Shown here piece by piece: positions 56,037-64,000 of a DNA stretch of 64,000 nt; position 1 is the stretch's first letter, and the number at the start of each line of letters is the position of its first letter. The stretch is from Marinoscillum furvescens DSM 4134 (lineage in GTDB: Bacteria; Bacteroidota; Bacteroidia; Cytophagales; Cyclobacteriaceae). The DNA lies in assembly GCF_003386095.1 (NCBI RefSeq), contig NZ_QREG01000002.1, forward strand, positions 64,724-128,723, written 5' to 3'. The translations under genes were made by a program, and so were the position numbers. Below the pieces are notes generated by a model that ran no database searches, had not been told where the DNA came from, and saw only the letters and a list, made by a program, of their open reading frames with translations.

Positions 56037-56064
56037 TTGAAATAATCCTAAAGCACTAGTTTTG
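56037..56064 (+). promoter_or_regulatory. Promoter of fmt, possibly giving a leaderless transcript
   Basis: TAGTTTTG at 56057-56064 matches TAnnTTTG exactly. TTG lies 17 bp (56037) or 23 bp (56031) before it. The fmt ATG is only 5 bp past the box, so transcription would start at or next to the start codon. Confidence 0.5.
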
Positions 56065-56069
56065 CCCCA

Positions 56070-56999
56070 ATGGACAAAAAACTCAGAATCATCTTTATGG
56101 GTACCCCGGAGTTTGCTGTACCCGGGCTACAAAAACTAGTAGAAAATGGCTATCAGGTTGTGGCGGTGATCACCGCACCGGATAAGCCCAAGGGTCGTGG
56201 CAAAAAACTGGGCACCTCTCCAGTAAAAGACTATGCCGTGTCACAAGACCTGCCTATACTTCAGCCTACCAACCTTAAGGCTCCTGAGTTTTTGGAAGAG
56301 TTAAAAAGCTATGAGGCAGACCTCCAGATAGTCGTGGCGTTCCGTATGCTACCTGAAGCGGTTTGGAACATGCCGCCTTTGGGCTCATACAACCTCCATG
56401 CTTCACTCCTCCCCGACTACCGAGGTGCCGCACCGATCAACTGGGCCATCATCAATGGCGAAAAGGAAACCGGCGTGACCACCTTTAAGCTCAAGCATGA
56501 AATCGATACGGGAAACATCCTCTTTCAGGAAAAAGAACCGATCCACCCAGATGATACGGTCGGCAGCCTTTACGAAAGGCTCATGCACAAAGGCGCTGAC
56601 TTGATCGTAAAATCAGTGGAAGCTATCAGTAAAGGAGAGGTAGATCTAAAACCTCAAATACTGCCAGAAAAAGAAAAACATGCGCCCAAGATTTTCCGGG
56701 AAGATTGCGAAATCAATTGGAGTCAGGATACTGAGACCATCCGAAATTTCACTCGTGGCCTGAGTCCCTACCCTGCTGCCTGGACAACATTGGATGAACT
56801 AACCTTCAAAATTTATGGAGCAGTAAAATCTACCGCCAACTATTCCAGTGTACCAGGTACGTTTGAGACTGATGGAAAGTCCTTTCTTGATGTAAAAACC
56901 GCCGATGGTGCACTGCGCCTAACCGAGGTTCAGCTACAGGGAAAGAAAAGAATGAAAACCGAAGACTTCCTCCGCGGTTATCAACTAAAAAATAGCTAA
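56070..56999 (+). CDS. fmt: Methionyl-tRNA formyltransferase
   Basis: 309 residues. IIFMGTPEFAVPGLQKL at the start, AYNLHASLLPDYRGAAPINWAI-type block (PLGSYNLHASLLPDYRG) with catalytic Asn/His/Asp near 105-145, TGVTTFKL, and the C-terminal OB-like domain from about 205. Formylates initiator Met-tRNA with 10-formyl-THF. Followed 6 bp later by folA, linking folate supply to formylation. Confidence 0.97.
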   Translation: MDKKLRIIFMGTPEFAVPGLQKLVENGYQVVAVITAPDKPKGRGKKLGTSPVKDYAVSQDLPILQPTNLKAPEFLEELKSYEADLQIVVAFRMLPEAVWNMPPLGSYNLHASLLPDYRGAAPINWAIINGEKETGVTTFKLKHEIDTGNILFQEKEPIHPDDTVGSLYERLMHKGADLIVKSVEAISKGEVDLKPQILPEKEKHAPKIFREDCEINWSQDTETIRNFTRGLSPYPAAWTTLDELTFKIYGAVKSTANYSSVPGTFETDGKSFLDVKTADGALRLTEVQLQGKKRMKTEDFLRGYQLKNS

Positions 57000-57005
57000 T
57001 CGATT

Positions 57006-57506
57006 ATGAAAATATCTATGATAGCGGCCATGGGAATCAACCGCACCATCGGGAAAGACAATGACATCCCCTGGCACCTGCCTGACGATTTCAAATACTT
57101 TAAAGACACTACGGAAGGCCACCACGTGATCATGGGGCGTAAAAATTTTGAATCACTACCGCCTCGATTTAAGCCCCTACCGAATCGCCCAAACATCGTG
57201 ATCACGAGAAACGACAGTTACGATGCTCCGGGAGCCGAAGTAGTCAACAGCCTGGAGGAAGCACTGGAAATAGCCAAAAAGAATGGGGAACCAGAAGCCT
57301 TTATCATAGGAGGTGGTGAGATCTACAAACTGGGCCTGGATGTGGCAGAAATCATTTACCTCACCGAAATAGATGCTACCTTCAACGGCGACACTATCTT
57401 TCCAGAGTTTGACAAAAGGCAATGGCAGGAGGTCTCACGAAAGCATCACCCGGCGGACGATCGTCACCAATTTGCTTTTGATTTCGTAATATACAAGAAA
57501 AAGTAA
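57006..57506 (+). CDS. folA: Dihydrofolate reductase
   Basis: 166 residues. Motifs [39 protein letters not shown], and [14 protein letters not shown] near 97. Reduces dihydrofolate with NADPH. Sits between fmt and a small membrane-protein gene in a same-strand run. Confidence 0.97.
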   Translation: MKISMIAAMGINRTIGKDNDIPWHLPDDFKYFKDTTEGHHVIMGRKNFESLPPRFKPLPNRPNIVITRNDSYDAPGAEVVNSLEEALEIAKKNGEPEAFIIGGGEIYKLGLDVAEIIYLTEIDATFNGDTIFPEFDKRQWQEVSRKHHPADDRHQFAFDFVIYKKK

Positions 57507-57509
57507 GCC

Positions 57510-57896
57510 ATGGACACTCACAAACGCCTCCTCAGCATCCTGCACATTGTGTACGGAAGCCTCCACATTTTATTATTCCTTTTGGGAGCACTGCTAGTCA
57601 ACACTTTCCTGCCGTTCATCATGGCCGAGATAGCCGAGGCAGATGCCGATGCAGCTATGATCACCGAACTGGCAATCAACTTTGTTAGGGCTTTATTTTT
57701 CATTTTACTCTTTTTGATTCCTCTGCCTTCAGTGATAGGTGGATTTGCCCTGCTCAATGGTAAAAAATGGGGCCTCAACTGGCTCATGGCTTCTGGCTGT
57801 CTGTCCCTGATCAATGTGCCACTTGGTACGGGATTGGGCATCTATACGATCTGGGTGTTTGTAGAAGTACAAAATGCAAAAAAGAACAATGACTAA
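57510..57896 (+). CDS. Small integral membrane protein of unknown function
   Basis: 128 residues with about four hydrophobic segments (12-38, 55-75, 78-92, 98-120). No family recognised with confidence. It starts 4 bp after folA and overlaps the next gene by 8 bp, so it is a true operon member. Confidence 0.72.
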   Translation: MDTHKRLLSILHIVYGSLHILLFLLGALLVNTFLPFIMAEIAEADADAAMITELAINFVRALFFILLFLIPLPSVIGGFALLNGKKWGLNWLMASGCLSLINVPLGTGLGIYTIWVFVEVQNAKKNND

Positions 57897-58686
57897 GATT
57901 AGCAACAATGTGGTAATGATCACCGGTGCCTCTTCTGGTATAGGCGAGGCACTAGCCTATGAGCTGGCAGCCAAAGGCGCCAGATTGATCTTGTCAGCAA
58001 GACGAAAGGAAGAGCTTGAGCGGGTAAAAGGCAACTGTGCGAATCAGGAAAATATCCGCATACTTTCGCTGGACCTGAGTGACAGTTTTGCCATAGGGCA
58101 AAAAGCCAAAGAGGCAGAATCGCTCTTTGGACAGGTAGATATCCTGATCAACTGTGGAGGAATCAGCCAGCGTGACAAGGTAATCAACACCCAGCTGGAA
58201 GTAGACCGCAAAATCATGGAAGTCAACTACTTTGGCACCATTGCACTCACCAAGGCGTTGTTGCCGGGCATGGTAAATAGAAAGTTTGGCCATCAAGTCG
58301 TAATCACATCCGCCACAGGAATCATCAGCACACCACTCAGATCATCGTATGCAGCCTCCAAACACGCACTGCATGGTTTTTATGATGCGCTTCGCGCCGA
58401 ACACCACGATGATGGCCTTCGAGTAAGCATAATCCTTCCGGGCTACGTTCGCACTCAAATCAGCCTGAATGCCTTGATGGGCGATGGCAGCCAACAAAAC
58501 AAAATGGACGATGCTCAGGATCAGGGCCTTTCTCCTGAAGCATGTGCCAAAAAAATCATTCAAGCCATTGAAAAGAACAAAGAAGAAGTCTACATTGGAG
58601 GGGTAAAAGAAGTGGCAGGCATCTACCTCAAACGATTCTTGCCCAGGCTCTTTTCCAAAGTAATACGTAAAGCCGCTGTGACCTAA
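57889..58686 (+). CDS. Short-chain dehydrogenase/reductase
   Basis: 265 residues from ATG 57889; an in-frame ATG at 57874 lies deeper within the preceding gene. Rossmann motif TGASSGIGEAL near 12, NCGG near 87, catalytic Ser near 137 (ITSATG) and YAASKHALHG (Tyr/Lys) near 151. Classical SDR of the DHRS7/YqjQ-like type. Substrate unknown. Confidence 0.9.
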   Translation: MTKISNNVVMITGASSGIGEALAYELAAKGARLILSARRKEELERVKGNCANQENIRILSLDLSDSFAIGQKAKEAESLFGQVDILINCGGISQRDKVINTQLEVDRKIMEVNYFGTIALTKALLPGMVNRKFGHQVVITSATGIISTPLRSSYAASKHALHGFYDALRAEHHDDGLRVSIILPGYVRTQISLNALMGDGSQQNKMDDAQDQGLSPEACAKKIIQAIEKNKEEVYIGGVKEVAGIYLKRFLPRLFSKVIRKAAVT

Positions 58687-58690
58687 TCGT

Positions 58691-61600
58691 TTGAAAAGTC
58701 TATCGCTATATATCGTCCTATGCCTGGTTGGTTTAGGTCTGTTTGGCCAAAAAGCAAATCCCGTAGCGGGAGTAGCTTATGTAAAGCTAGCACCTACTGA
58801 AAGCACTAGTAGTAGTCGTAGGTCTGCTCCTACATTTAGTCTTTCTGATCAGGAAATCCTGAACTATACGCCTCTTAGAAAGCGCAGCACTACTTTGCGA
58901 CAAAGCTCATCGGTACTCGACGGACTGTACAAAATAGAAGTGAGCAAACAGAAAGACATATTAGCTTTCTGTAACGAGCTGGAGGCTTATGGCAATGTAA
59001 TTTATGCGGAACCTGTTTTTCAAGAAAAGCAGCTCTATATCCCCAATGACCCATCTGCCGGCAATGGAGATCAGGATTATCTGGAGATCATCAATGCCTA
59101 TGATGCGTGGAACATTTCTCGTGGTGACAGTACCATTGTGATTGGCATCATAGATTCGGGCATCGACTTCACACATGAAGATATCGATGACAAAATCATC
59201 CTCAATGAAGCGGACCCTATCAATGGCATAGATGATGACAACAATGGCTACATTGATGACTATCGTGGATATGACTTTGCCGATGAAGACAATGACCCAC
59301 AGGCAGACAAAAGCTTTCATGGCAATCGTGTAGGCGGTGTAGCTGCAGCCGAAACGGACAATGAAATCGGAATTGCAGGCGTGGGATTCCATTCCAAAAT
59401 TGCCGCTTTGAAAATATTCCGCTCTGCGGACAACTTTTCGGGAGGAAGCTATGAAGCCATCGTCTATGCCGCAGATCTGGGCTATGACGTCATCAACTTA
59501 TCCTGGGGCTCCATGGACTCTTACAATCAGGCTGCACAGGACATTATCACCTACGCGGCAGTAGAAAAAGACGTGGTAATAGTGGCCGCAGCAGGCAATA
59601 CTCCGGGCAACAACCGCTTCTACCCCGCCAGCTACGATCACGTGCTCTCCGTAGCGGCCAGCAATAACGATGACAGCAAAGCCGGATTTACCAGCTACAA
59701 TTATGACGTAGACCTCATGGCACCTGGCAGCAATATCTACTCCACGTTTAAAGACAATGGATATGCTACCGACCAGGGCACCAGCTATAGTGCTCCAATG
59801 GTAGCAGGTGCGGCTGCACTGGTGAGACATATCTATCCAGAGCTGAATGCCCTGCAGGTGATGGAACGCATCCGATCTACTTCCCACCCAGTGTATGATG
59901 TCACGCCTAATGCTGATTTTGAAGGCATGCTGGGCTATGGACGACTAGACATGTTTCAGGCGTTATCAGCCGACTCTGTAAAGGCTGTTCGGGTTTCAGA
60001 CTTCTCATATTCCAATGGCAGTGGCCCGAATGCTTTTTATGGAGACTCTATCACTTTTGCTTTTAAGCTTACCAACTACCTCATGCCAACTTCTGACCTT
60101 AGGCTGCGATTTAGCTCGAGCTCAGAATACGTATCCTTCATTAAGGATGAAATAACCATTGGAAATATGGAAATGCTTGGTGAGCAATTTATTACCGAAA
60201 AGCTCTTTGCTCTAGCAGAAAACACACCAAGCCGTCATTCCATTACGGTCAAAATGGAGATTCAGGACGGTAACTATAGTGATTCCCATTATTTTGAACT
60301 CACTACCAACTCCGATTTGGTGGAGTTATCAAACGGCGAAGTAAGCGTATCCCTAACCAGTGATGGAAACATCGGGTATGTCAATGAAGGGTTTTCTGAA
60401 GGGAATGGCATGATCTACGAAAATCACATTGTTGCAGCAAATATGGGAGTACTGTTCTCAACAGATGGACAACATGTATCTGACAACTTACCAGGCCCCT
60501 CTACCAGTAGAGATAGAGATTTTATTGCGATCAACCCAATAAAACTTACTGCTCGGGAATCAGCAGACCATTTGGCTATTAGTACATTTTCAGATGACTC
60601 TTCTGCAGCAGCAATTGGCATCACAGTAGACCAGCGCACCATCATCAATGATGCTAGCAGCTACTTAATTTATGAATACAGGGTGATCAATACTGGTGAA
60701 TCTACCATAGACAGCCTTCGCGGAGCACTATACATGGACTGGAGACTAAAAAATACCAACCTCAACCATTGCTATTTTGACAGCACCACCCATCGGCTAA
60801 TTGGACTTACCAGTGACAGCTCCCTTTTTGCTGGTATGGAGTATTTTCAAACTACCCCTGGAGCTTATCAGGCATTGGACCTGGGAGGCAGCAACCCTGA
60901 CGTGGCGTTTTTCAACGATAGTATAAAACACTCGCTCACCTACCAAACACAATTCGACAGTGCCGGATCAGACGCTGGAAATGATGTAGCAGCACTCCTG
61001 GCCAGCCCTACTGTATCACTCGCACCAGCTACAGATGTAAAAATGACTTTTCTGGTCGCCATTGGAAAATCACCTTCGGACCTAAAAACGCAGCTAGATA
61101 ACGCCAGAAATGCCTATTCTACCTTTCGGCAGTCTCCACCTGTTTTAGAATATTTTACGAGTTGTTCGGGTGCATCTTTAGAGATAGACCCTGCTTCAGG
61201 TGACCTCTTCCGGTTTTACTCGGATCCTAACCGTGAGCATTTTTTAGAAGAAAATGACACACTCCACACCGGCGAGATCACTAGTGATACCGTGTTTTAC
61301 GCCGTAAACATAGACAACTACCCAACGGAAGTTCAAAAGCTAGTTGTTCAGCTCGTAGATGATGTAGCTGATTTCAAAATATCCACAGATACTTTGTACT
61401 TAGACCATGATGTGAATCGCGTTCAATTCACAGACTTAAGTTTTGAGGCCAATACCTGGACGTGGGACTTTGGCAATGGCATTCAATCGAGTATTCAAAA
61501 CCCTGCAGTAAATTACTCCGAGCCGGGCACCTACAGCATTACGCTTACAGTGACCAACGATCAAGGTTGTACTGGTACATTGAGCAAAACCCTCCACGTG

Positions 61601-62821
61601 GCCAACCGCCCTGCCAAACCGGTGATCGAGGCTCCTAGCGTATGTGCTGGAGAAGAGGTGACAATAGTCGCCAGCAACACCGATCATATCGCTCTGTACA
61701 CGGATTTACAACAAACGAACCCGATAATATCCGGAGCCGAGCTAACAGTAGGTCCACTGAGCAGTGATACGGTGCTTTATTTTACTAACCTCCAAAACGG
61801 TTATGAGAGTTTAAAACAGGAGGTCTCCCTGAATATCACTACCATAAAAGCATCCTTCACCTATCTACCCAACCCCAACTCTACAGCTCATGAGGCCCTC
61901 TTTATAGCTACTGCTACCAATGCAACCAACTCAACGTGGGTTTTGGAAGGCAACACACACCATAAAGATACGCTCATCATAGAGGCTACTCCCGACCCAT
62001 TCCAGATACAACTGATAGCTAGCAATAAGACCGGCTGTAGCGACACCTTACAGCGCACCATCAACTTCCGGAAGTCCCCTACTCCGACACTACCTGCCTC
62101 CATCGATGTATGTCCGGAAGACTCAGTGACCATTGTCCCCGAAGGTGGGTCAGCTTTTGGATTTTATGCGGATGCTGCACTCACCCGGCTTTTACAAAAA
62201 GGCAATACTATGACCCTCACCTCGACAGCAGCAGACACATTGCTTTATGTAGTAGGGCTGGACAGTATATTGCCTTCAGATCCTGTTATGGTAGCTATTG
62301 GTTTACACGATACTGCATTTGATATTGCTTTAGATCCCGACACTTTAATCCTTTCCCAGCAGCAAACTATTACACTTAGCTCGCAGGGAGTGGAGTTAGC
62401 TCAAATTGCGTGGTATCTAGACAGCATCTTTTTAGACACACACCCTTCACCGAAAGTGTTTTTTGATCAGGAAGGGGACTATACTGTTTCGGCTGTTGCC
62501 AAAACAATCCACGGATGCTCCGTCACTGCACAAAAGAAGTTGGTGGTCCGCAATGACCTCTCTCAAGAAGATCCATTGAGCAGCTCTCTCGGGCAGACTG
62601 TGATCTACCCCAATCCCACCCAAAACACGCTGACCATCCAGGTAAATGAACCGACCAAAGCCACCTTATTCACACTAGACGGTCAAAAGATTAACTCATG
62701 GGATATCAACGACTTAGCGAAAATAAATTTGTCGCAATTGCAAAAAGGCGTATATTTGCTTGTACTTGACGCTCCGGCATCAGGCACCCTCCAGCTACAA
62801 AAAATCATCCTCACTAACTAG
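58691..62821 (+). CDS. Secreted subtilisin-like (S8) serine protease with PKD and T9SS domains
   Basis: 1376 residues with a TTG start, 5 bp after the SDR stop; the signal peptide (MKSLSLYIVLCLVGLGLFGQ) begins at once, supporting it. A propeptide-like region (about 25-115) precedes the catalytic domain: Asp155 (GIIDSGID), His210 (SFHGNRVGG), oxyanion Asn303 (AAAGN) and Ser365 (GTSYSAP). The usual HGT is HGN here. Calcium-binding-like DDDNNGYIDD lies near 181-190. A PKD domain is at about 890-965. The end is a type A T9SS sorting domain (about 1303-1376, VIYPNPTQNTLTI). Likely a surface or released protease. Confidence 0.92.
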   Translation: MKSLSLYIVLCLVGLGLFGQKANPVAGVAYVKLAPTESTSSSRRSAPTFSLSDQEILNYTPLRKRSTTLRQSSSVLDGLYKIEVSKQKDILAFCNELEAYGNVIYAEPVFQEKQLYIPNDPSAGNGDQDYLEIINAYDAWNISRGDSTIVIGIIDSGIDFTHEDIDDKIILNEADPINGIDDDNNGYIDDYRGYDFADEDNDPQADKSFHGNRVGGVAAAETDNEIGIAGVGFHSKIAALKIFRSADNFSGGSYEAIVYAADLGYDVINLSWGSMDSYNQAAQDIITYAAVEKDVVIVAAAGNTPGNNRFYPASYDHVLSVAASNNDDSKAGFTSYNYDVDLMAPGSNIYSTFKDNGYATDQGTSYSAPMVAGAAALVRHIYPELNALQVMERIRSTSHPVYDVTPNADFEGMLGYGRLDMFQALSADSVKAVRVSDFSYSNGSGPNAFYGDSITFAFKLTNYLMPTSDLRLRFSSSSEYVSFIKDEITIGNMEMLGEQFITEKLFALAENTPSRHSITVKMEIQDGNYSDSHYFELTTNSDLVELSNGEVSVSLTSDGNIGYVNEGFSEGNGMIYENHIVAANMGVLFSTDGQHVSDNLPGPSTSRDRDFIAINPIKLTARESADHLAISTFSDDSSAAAIGITVDQRTIINDASSYLIYEYRVINTGESTIDSLRGALYMDWRLKNTNLNHCYFDSTTHRLIGLTSDSSLFAGMEYFQTTPGAYQALDLGGSNPDVAFFNDSIKHSLTYQTQFDSAGSDAGNDVAALLASPTVSLAPATDVKMTFLVAIGKSPSDLKTQLDNARNAYSTFRQSPPVLEYFTSCSGASLEIDPASGDLFRFYSDPNREHFLEENDTLHTGEITSDTVFYAVNIDNYPTEVQKLVVQLVDDVADFKISTDTLYLDHDVNRVQFTDLSFEANTWTWDFGNGIQSSIQNPAVNYSEPGTYSITLTVTNDQGCTGTLSKTLHVANRPAKPVIEAPSVCAGEEVTIVASNTDHIALYTDLQQTNPIISGAELTVGPLSSDTVLYFTNLQNGYESLKQEVSLNITTIKASFTYLPNPNSTAHEALFIATATNATNSTWVLEGNTHHKDTLIIEATPDPFQIQLIASNKTGCSDTLQRTINFRKSPTPTLPASIDVCPEDSVTIVPEGGSAFGFYADAALTRLLQKGNTMTLTSTAADTLLYVVGLDSILPSDPVMVAIGLHDTAFDIALDPDTLILSQQQTITLSSQGVELAQIAWYLDSIFLDTHPSPKVFFDQEGDYTVSAVAKTIHGCSVTAQKKLVVRNDLSQEDPLSSSLGQTVIYPNPTQNTLTIQVNEPTKATLFTLDGQKINSWDINDLAKINLSQLQKGVYLLVLDAPASGTLQLQKIILTN

Positions 62822-63029
62822 CGCATTGCTTCCACTGCACTGAACCGCCATATTCAGGTCCGTCCCATTTTCCAAACTAGCAAGCAACAGGTTTCTATTC
62901 TACATCCATAAGAAAGAGCCATTACGTATGTAATACGCAAATTCTTAAGTCAACCTAGTAGGGTATTAGCCTTATTGACCGTTTTTCTCAAGAATTGTCC
63001 AAGTTAAAGTTAGAACCTGATTTCACCAC
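62822..63029. other. Intergenic region before the last gene
   Basis: No gene. An inverted repeat ATTAC-gtat-GTAAT lies near 62920-62935. No exact TAnnTTTG box seen. Confidence 0.4.
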
Positions 63030-64000
63030 ATGAAAACTTCTTCCCAACATATCACTTTGATTACCCTGCTGTTAATACTAGCATTTGGCTCCCAGCTGCA
63101 TGCTACTTCCATTCCCGGTTGCTCTGGAGGAACAGTCGAAAACAACGTAGAAGATGGCGTAGAAATCAAAAACGGAGACTGTGGCATACTGTCGTCCAAT
63201 ATTGGAACTATTGAAGGCAATATTGAGATTAAAGGCGGTGGAGAACTAACAATAGATGGTAATATCAACACAGTGGAAGGTAACATTACCATCTGTACTT
63301 CATGTACATTGATCATCAATGGAGATATATCTCAAATGGATGGAAGCATTACCAATAATGGCACACTGATCATCCGTGGAAGTGTGACATCAGAAGGTAA
63401 ACTGGAGATCAAAGGCAAAGGAACTACTACACTGGACGGAGGAAGTTTTACCAGTACTAATGATACCGTAGAGCTCGGACCTCAATCTAATTTGGACCTT
63501 CAAAATGGCAGTTCTATAAGTGTATCAAAAGAAATTGTAAATAAAGGCACCATCACCTCCGATGAAACAGGCAACACTATCTCTGGAGGGATAGACAACT
63601 CTGGAGGTGGCACCTCTCCTACATTTACAGGATGTGGATCAGGTGAGTGTACCGATAATTCTACACTACCCATTACACTAGGAAGTTTCGAACTGACAGC
63701 TCAGCAGAATACCATTCTACTATCATGGACAACACTATCCGAAATAAACTTTGAATATTTCGAGATTCAACGAGCCAGCGCCGATGGGGATTTTGAAACG
63801 ATAGCCACACTAGCAGGCAATGGCACCACTTCACAACCTGTAGCCTATACCTGGACTGATGAAGCGCCTCTATCAGGCATTAACTACTACCGCCTGATCA
63901 GCAACGATTACGATGGATACAGAGAAGTTTTTGAAGCGAAAGTGATTGAATTCAACGTGCAGTCAGCTAAGAATGAGTGGAAAATGTTCCCTTCGGTTAT
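63030..64000 (+). CDS. Secreted protein with repetitive N-terminus, probable T9SS substrate (3' end outside the window)
   Basis: ATG at 63030; 323 codons are visible before the right edge. A signal peptide (ITLITLLLILAFGSQLHA) is followed by a region rich in Gly, Asn, Ile and Thr with loose repeats (NIGTIEGNIEIKGGG, NTVEGNITI, QMDGSITNNG, RGSVTSEGKLEIKGKG), consistent with a beta-helix. From about residue 215 comes an Ig/Fn3-like segment (LSWTTLSEINFEYFEIQRA, NYYRLISNDYDG) typical of proteins just before a T9SS sorting domain; the last codons (WKMFPSV) suggest that domain begins. No enzyme motif seen. Confidence 0.8.
   Translation, partial: MKTSSQHITLITLLLILAFGSQLHATSIPGCSGGTVENNVEDGVEIKNGDCGILSSNIGTIEGNIEIKGGGELTIDGNINTVEGNITICTSCTLIINGDISQMDGSITNNGTLIIRGSVTSEGKLEIKGKGTTTLDGGSFTSTNDTVELGPQSNLDLQNGSSISVSKEIVNKGTITSDETGNTISGGIDNSGGGTSPTFTGCGSGECTDNSTLPITLGSFELTAQQNTILLSWTTLSEINFEYFEIQRASADGDFETIATLAGNGTTSQPVAYTWTDEAPLSGINYYRLISNDYDGYREVFEAKVIEFNVQSAKNEWKMFPSV

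Overview
The window comes from a bacterium of the phylum Bacteroidota, most likely a free-living, probably marine, member of the Cytophagales/Cytophagia. This rests on SusC/SusD outer-membrane proteins, FecR/ECF-sigma regulation, type IX secretion (T9SS) C-terminal sorting domains, a short primary sigma factor, bacillithiol synthesis (BshB1), promoters of the TTG-N17-21-TAnnTTTG type, and weak Shine-Dalgarno signals. No plasmid, phage, insertion sequence or CRISPR array was seen.

Layout. 1-8.2 kb (minus strand) is a polysaccharide-utilisation-type locus: GH51-like arabinofuranosidase, ECF sigma, FecR anti-sigma, STN-bearing SusC, and SusD (cut by the window edge). 8.3-9.1 kb is tRNA-Thr(TGT), flanked downstream by an array of about 121-bp repeats made of its own 3' part plus its terminator. 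9.2-21.9 kb is housekeeping: DUF349 protein, YqgE, MiaE, PdxH, a glycosyltransferase, BshB1, TrxB, RpoD, Pnp, RpsO, an LptF/G permease and a START-like protein. 22.1-22.8 kb holds tRNA-Met(CAT), preceded by three near-identical pseudo-tRNA repeats whose loops are expanded by small hairpins.

23.5-36.2 kb is the most interesting region: a collinear minus-strand block of eleven genes headed by a 36-residue peptide that is easily missed. The peptide has a Gly-Gly leader junction and a Cys/His core (SHCSNCGHCTNTL). It is followed by a small protein with a conserved-looking WH...HH motif, a protein ending in a PqqD-like RiPP recognition element, a TonB-dependent receptor, a surface lipoprotein with a probable beta-propeller, an ABC ATPase with two DUF3526-type permeases, a DUF5916 outer-membrane-type protein and a MATE exporter. 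The promoters of the peptide and of the receptor each carry two copies of the palindrome TGCAA-N5-TTGCA. I read this as a candidate, apparently undescribed, RiPP metallophore (or metal-handling peptide) system with its own export and re-uptake. Function and metal are inference.

36.4-40.9 kb is a histidine operon (hisG-hisD-hisC-hisB) with a His-rich leader peptide. 41-50 kb has UspA, MenA, ArgS, two guanidine-modifying hydrolases (CtlX and a deiminase-like protein), arginine decarboxylase, a polyprenol-phosphate mannosyltransferase-like GT2 and a LolC/E-type permease. 50.3-64 kb has NamZ (DUF1343), a lipoprotein, a large BNR-repeat T9SS protein, Fmt, FolA, a small membrane protein, an SDR enzyme, a T9SS subtilisin-like protease and the start of a further secreted protein.

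Limits: everything was read by eye; family names come from recognised motifs and were not confirmed by database search.
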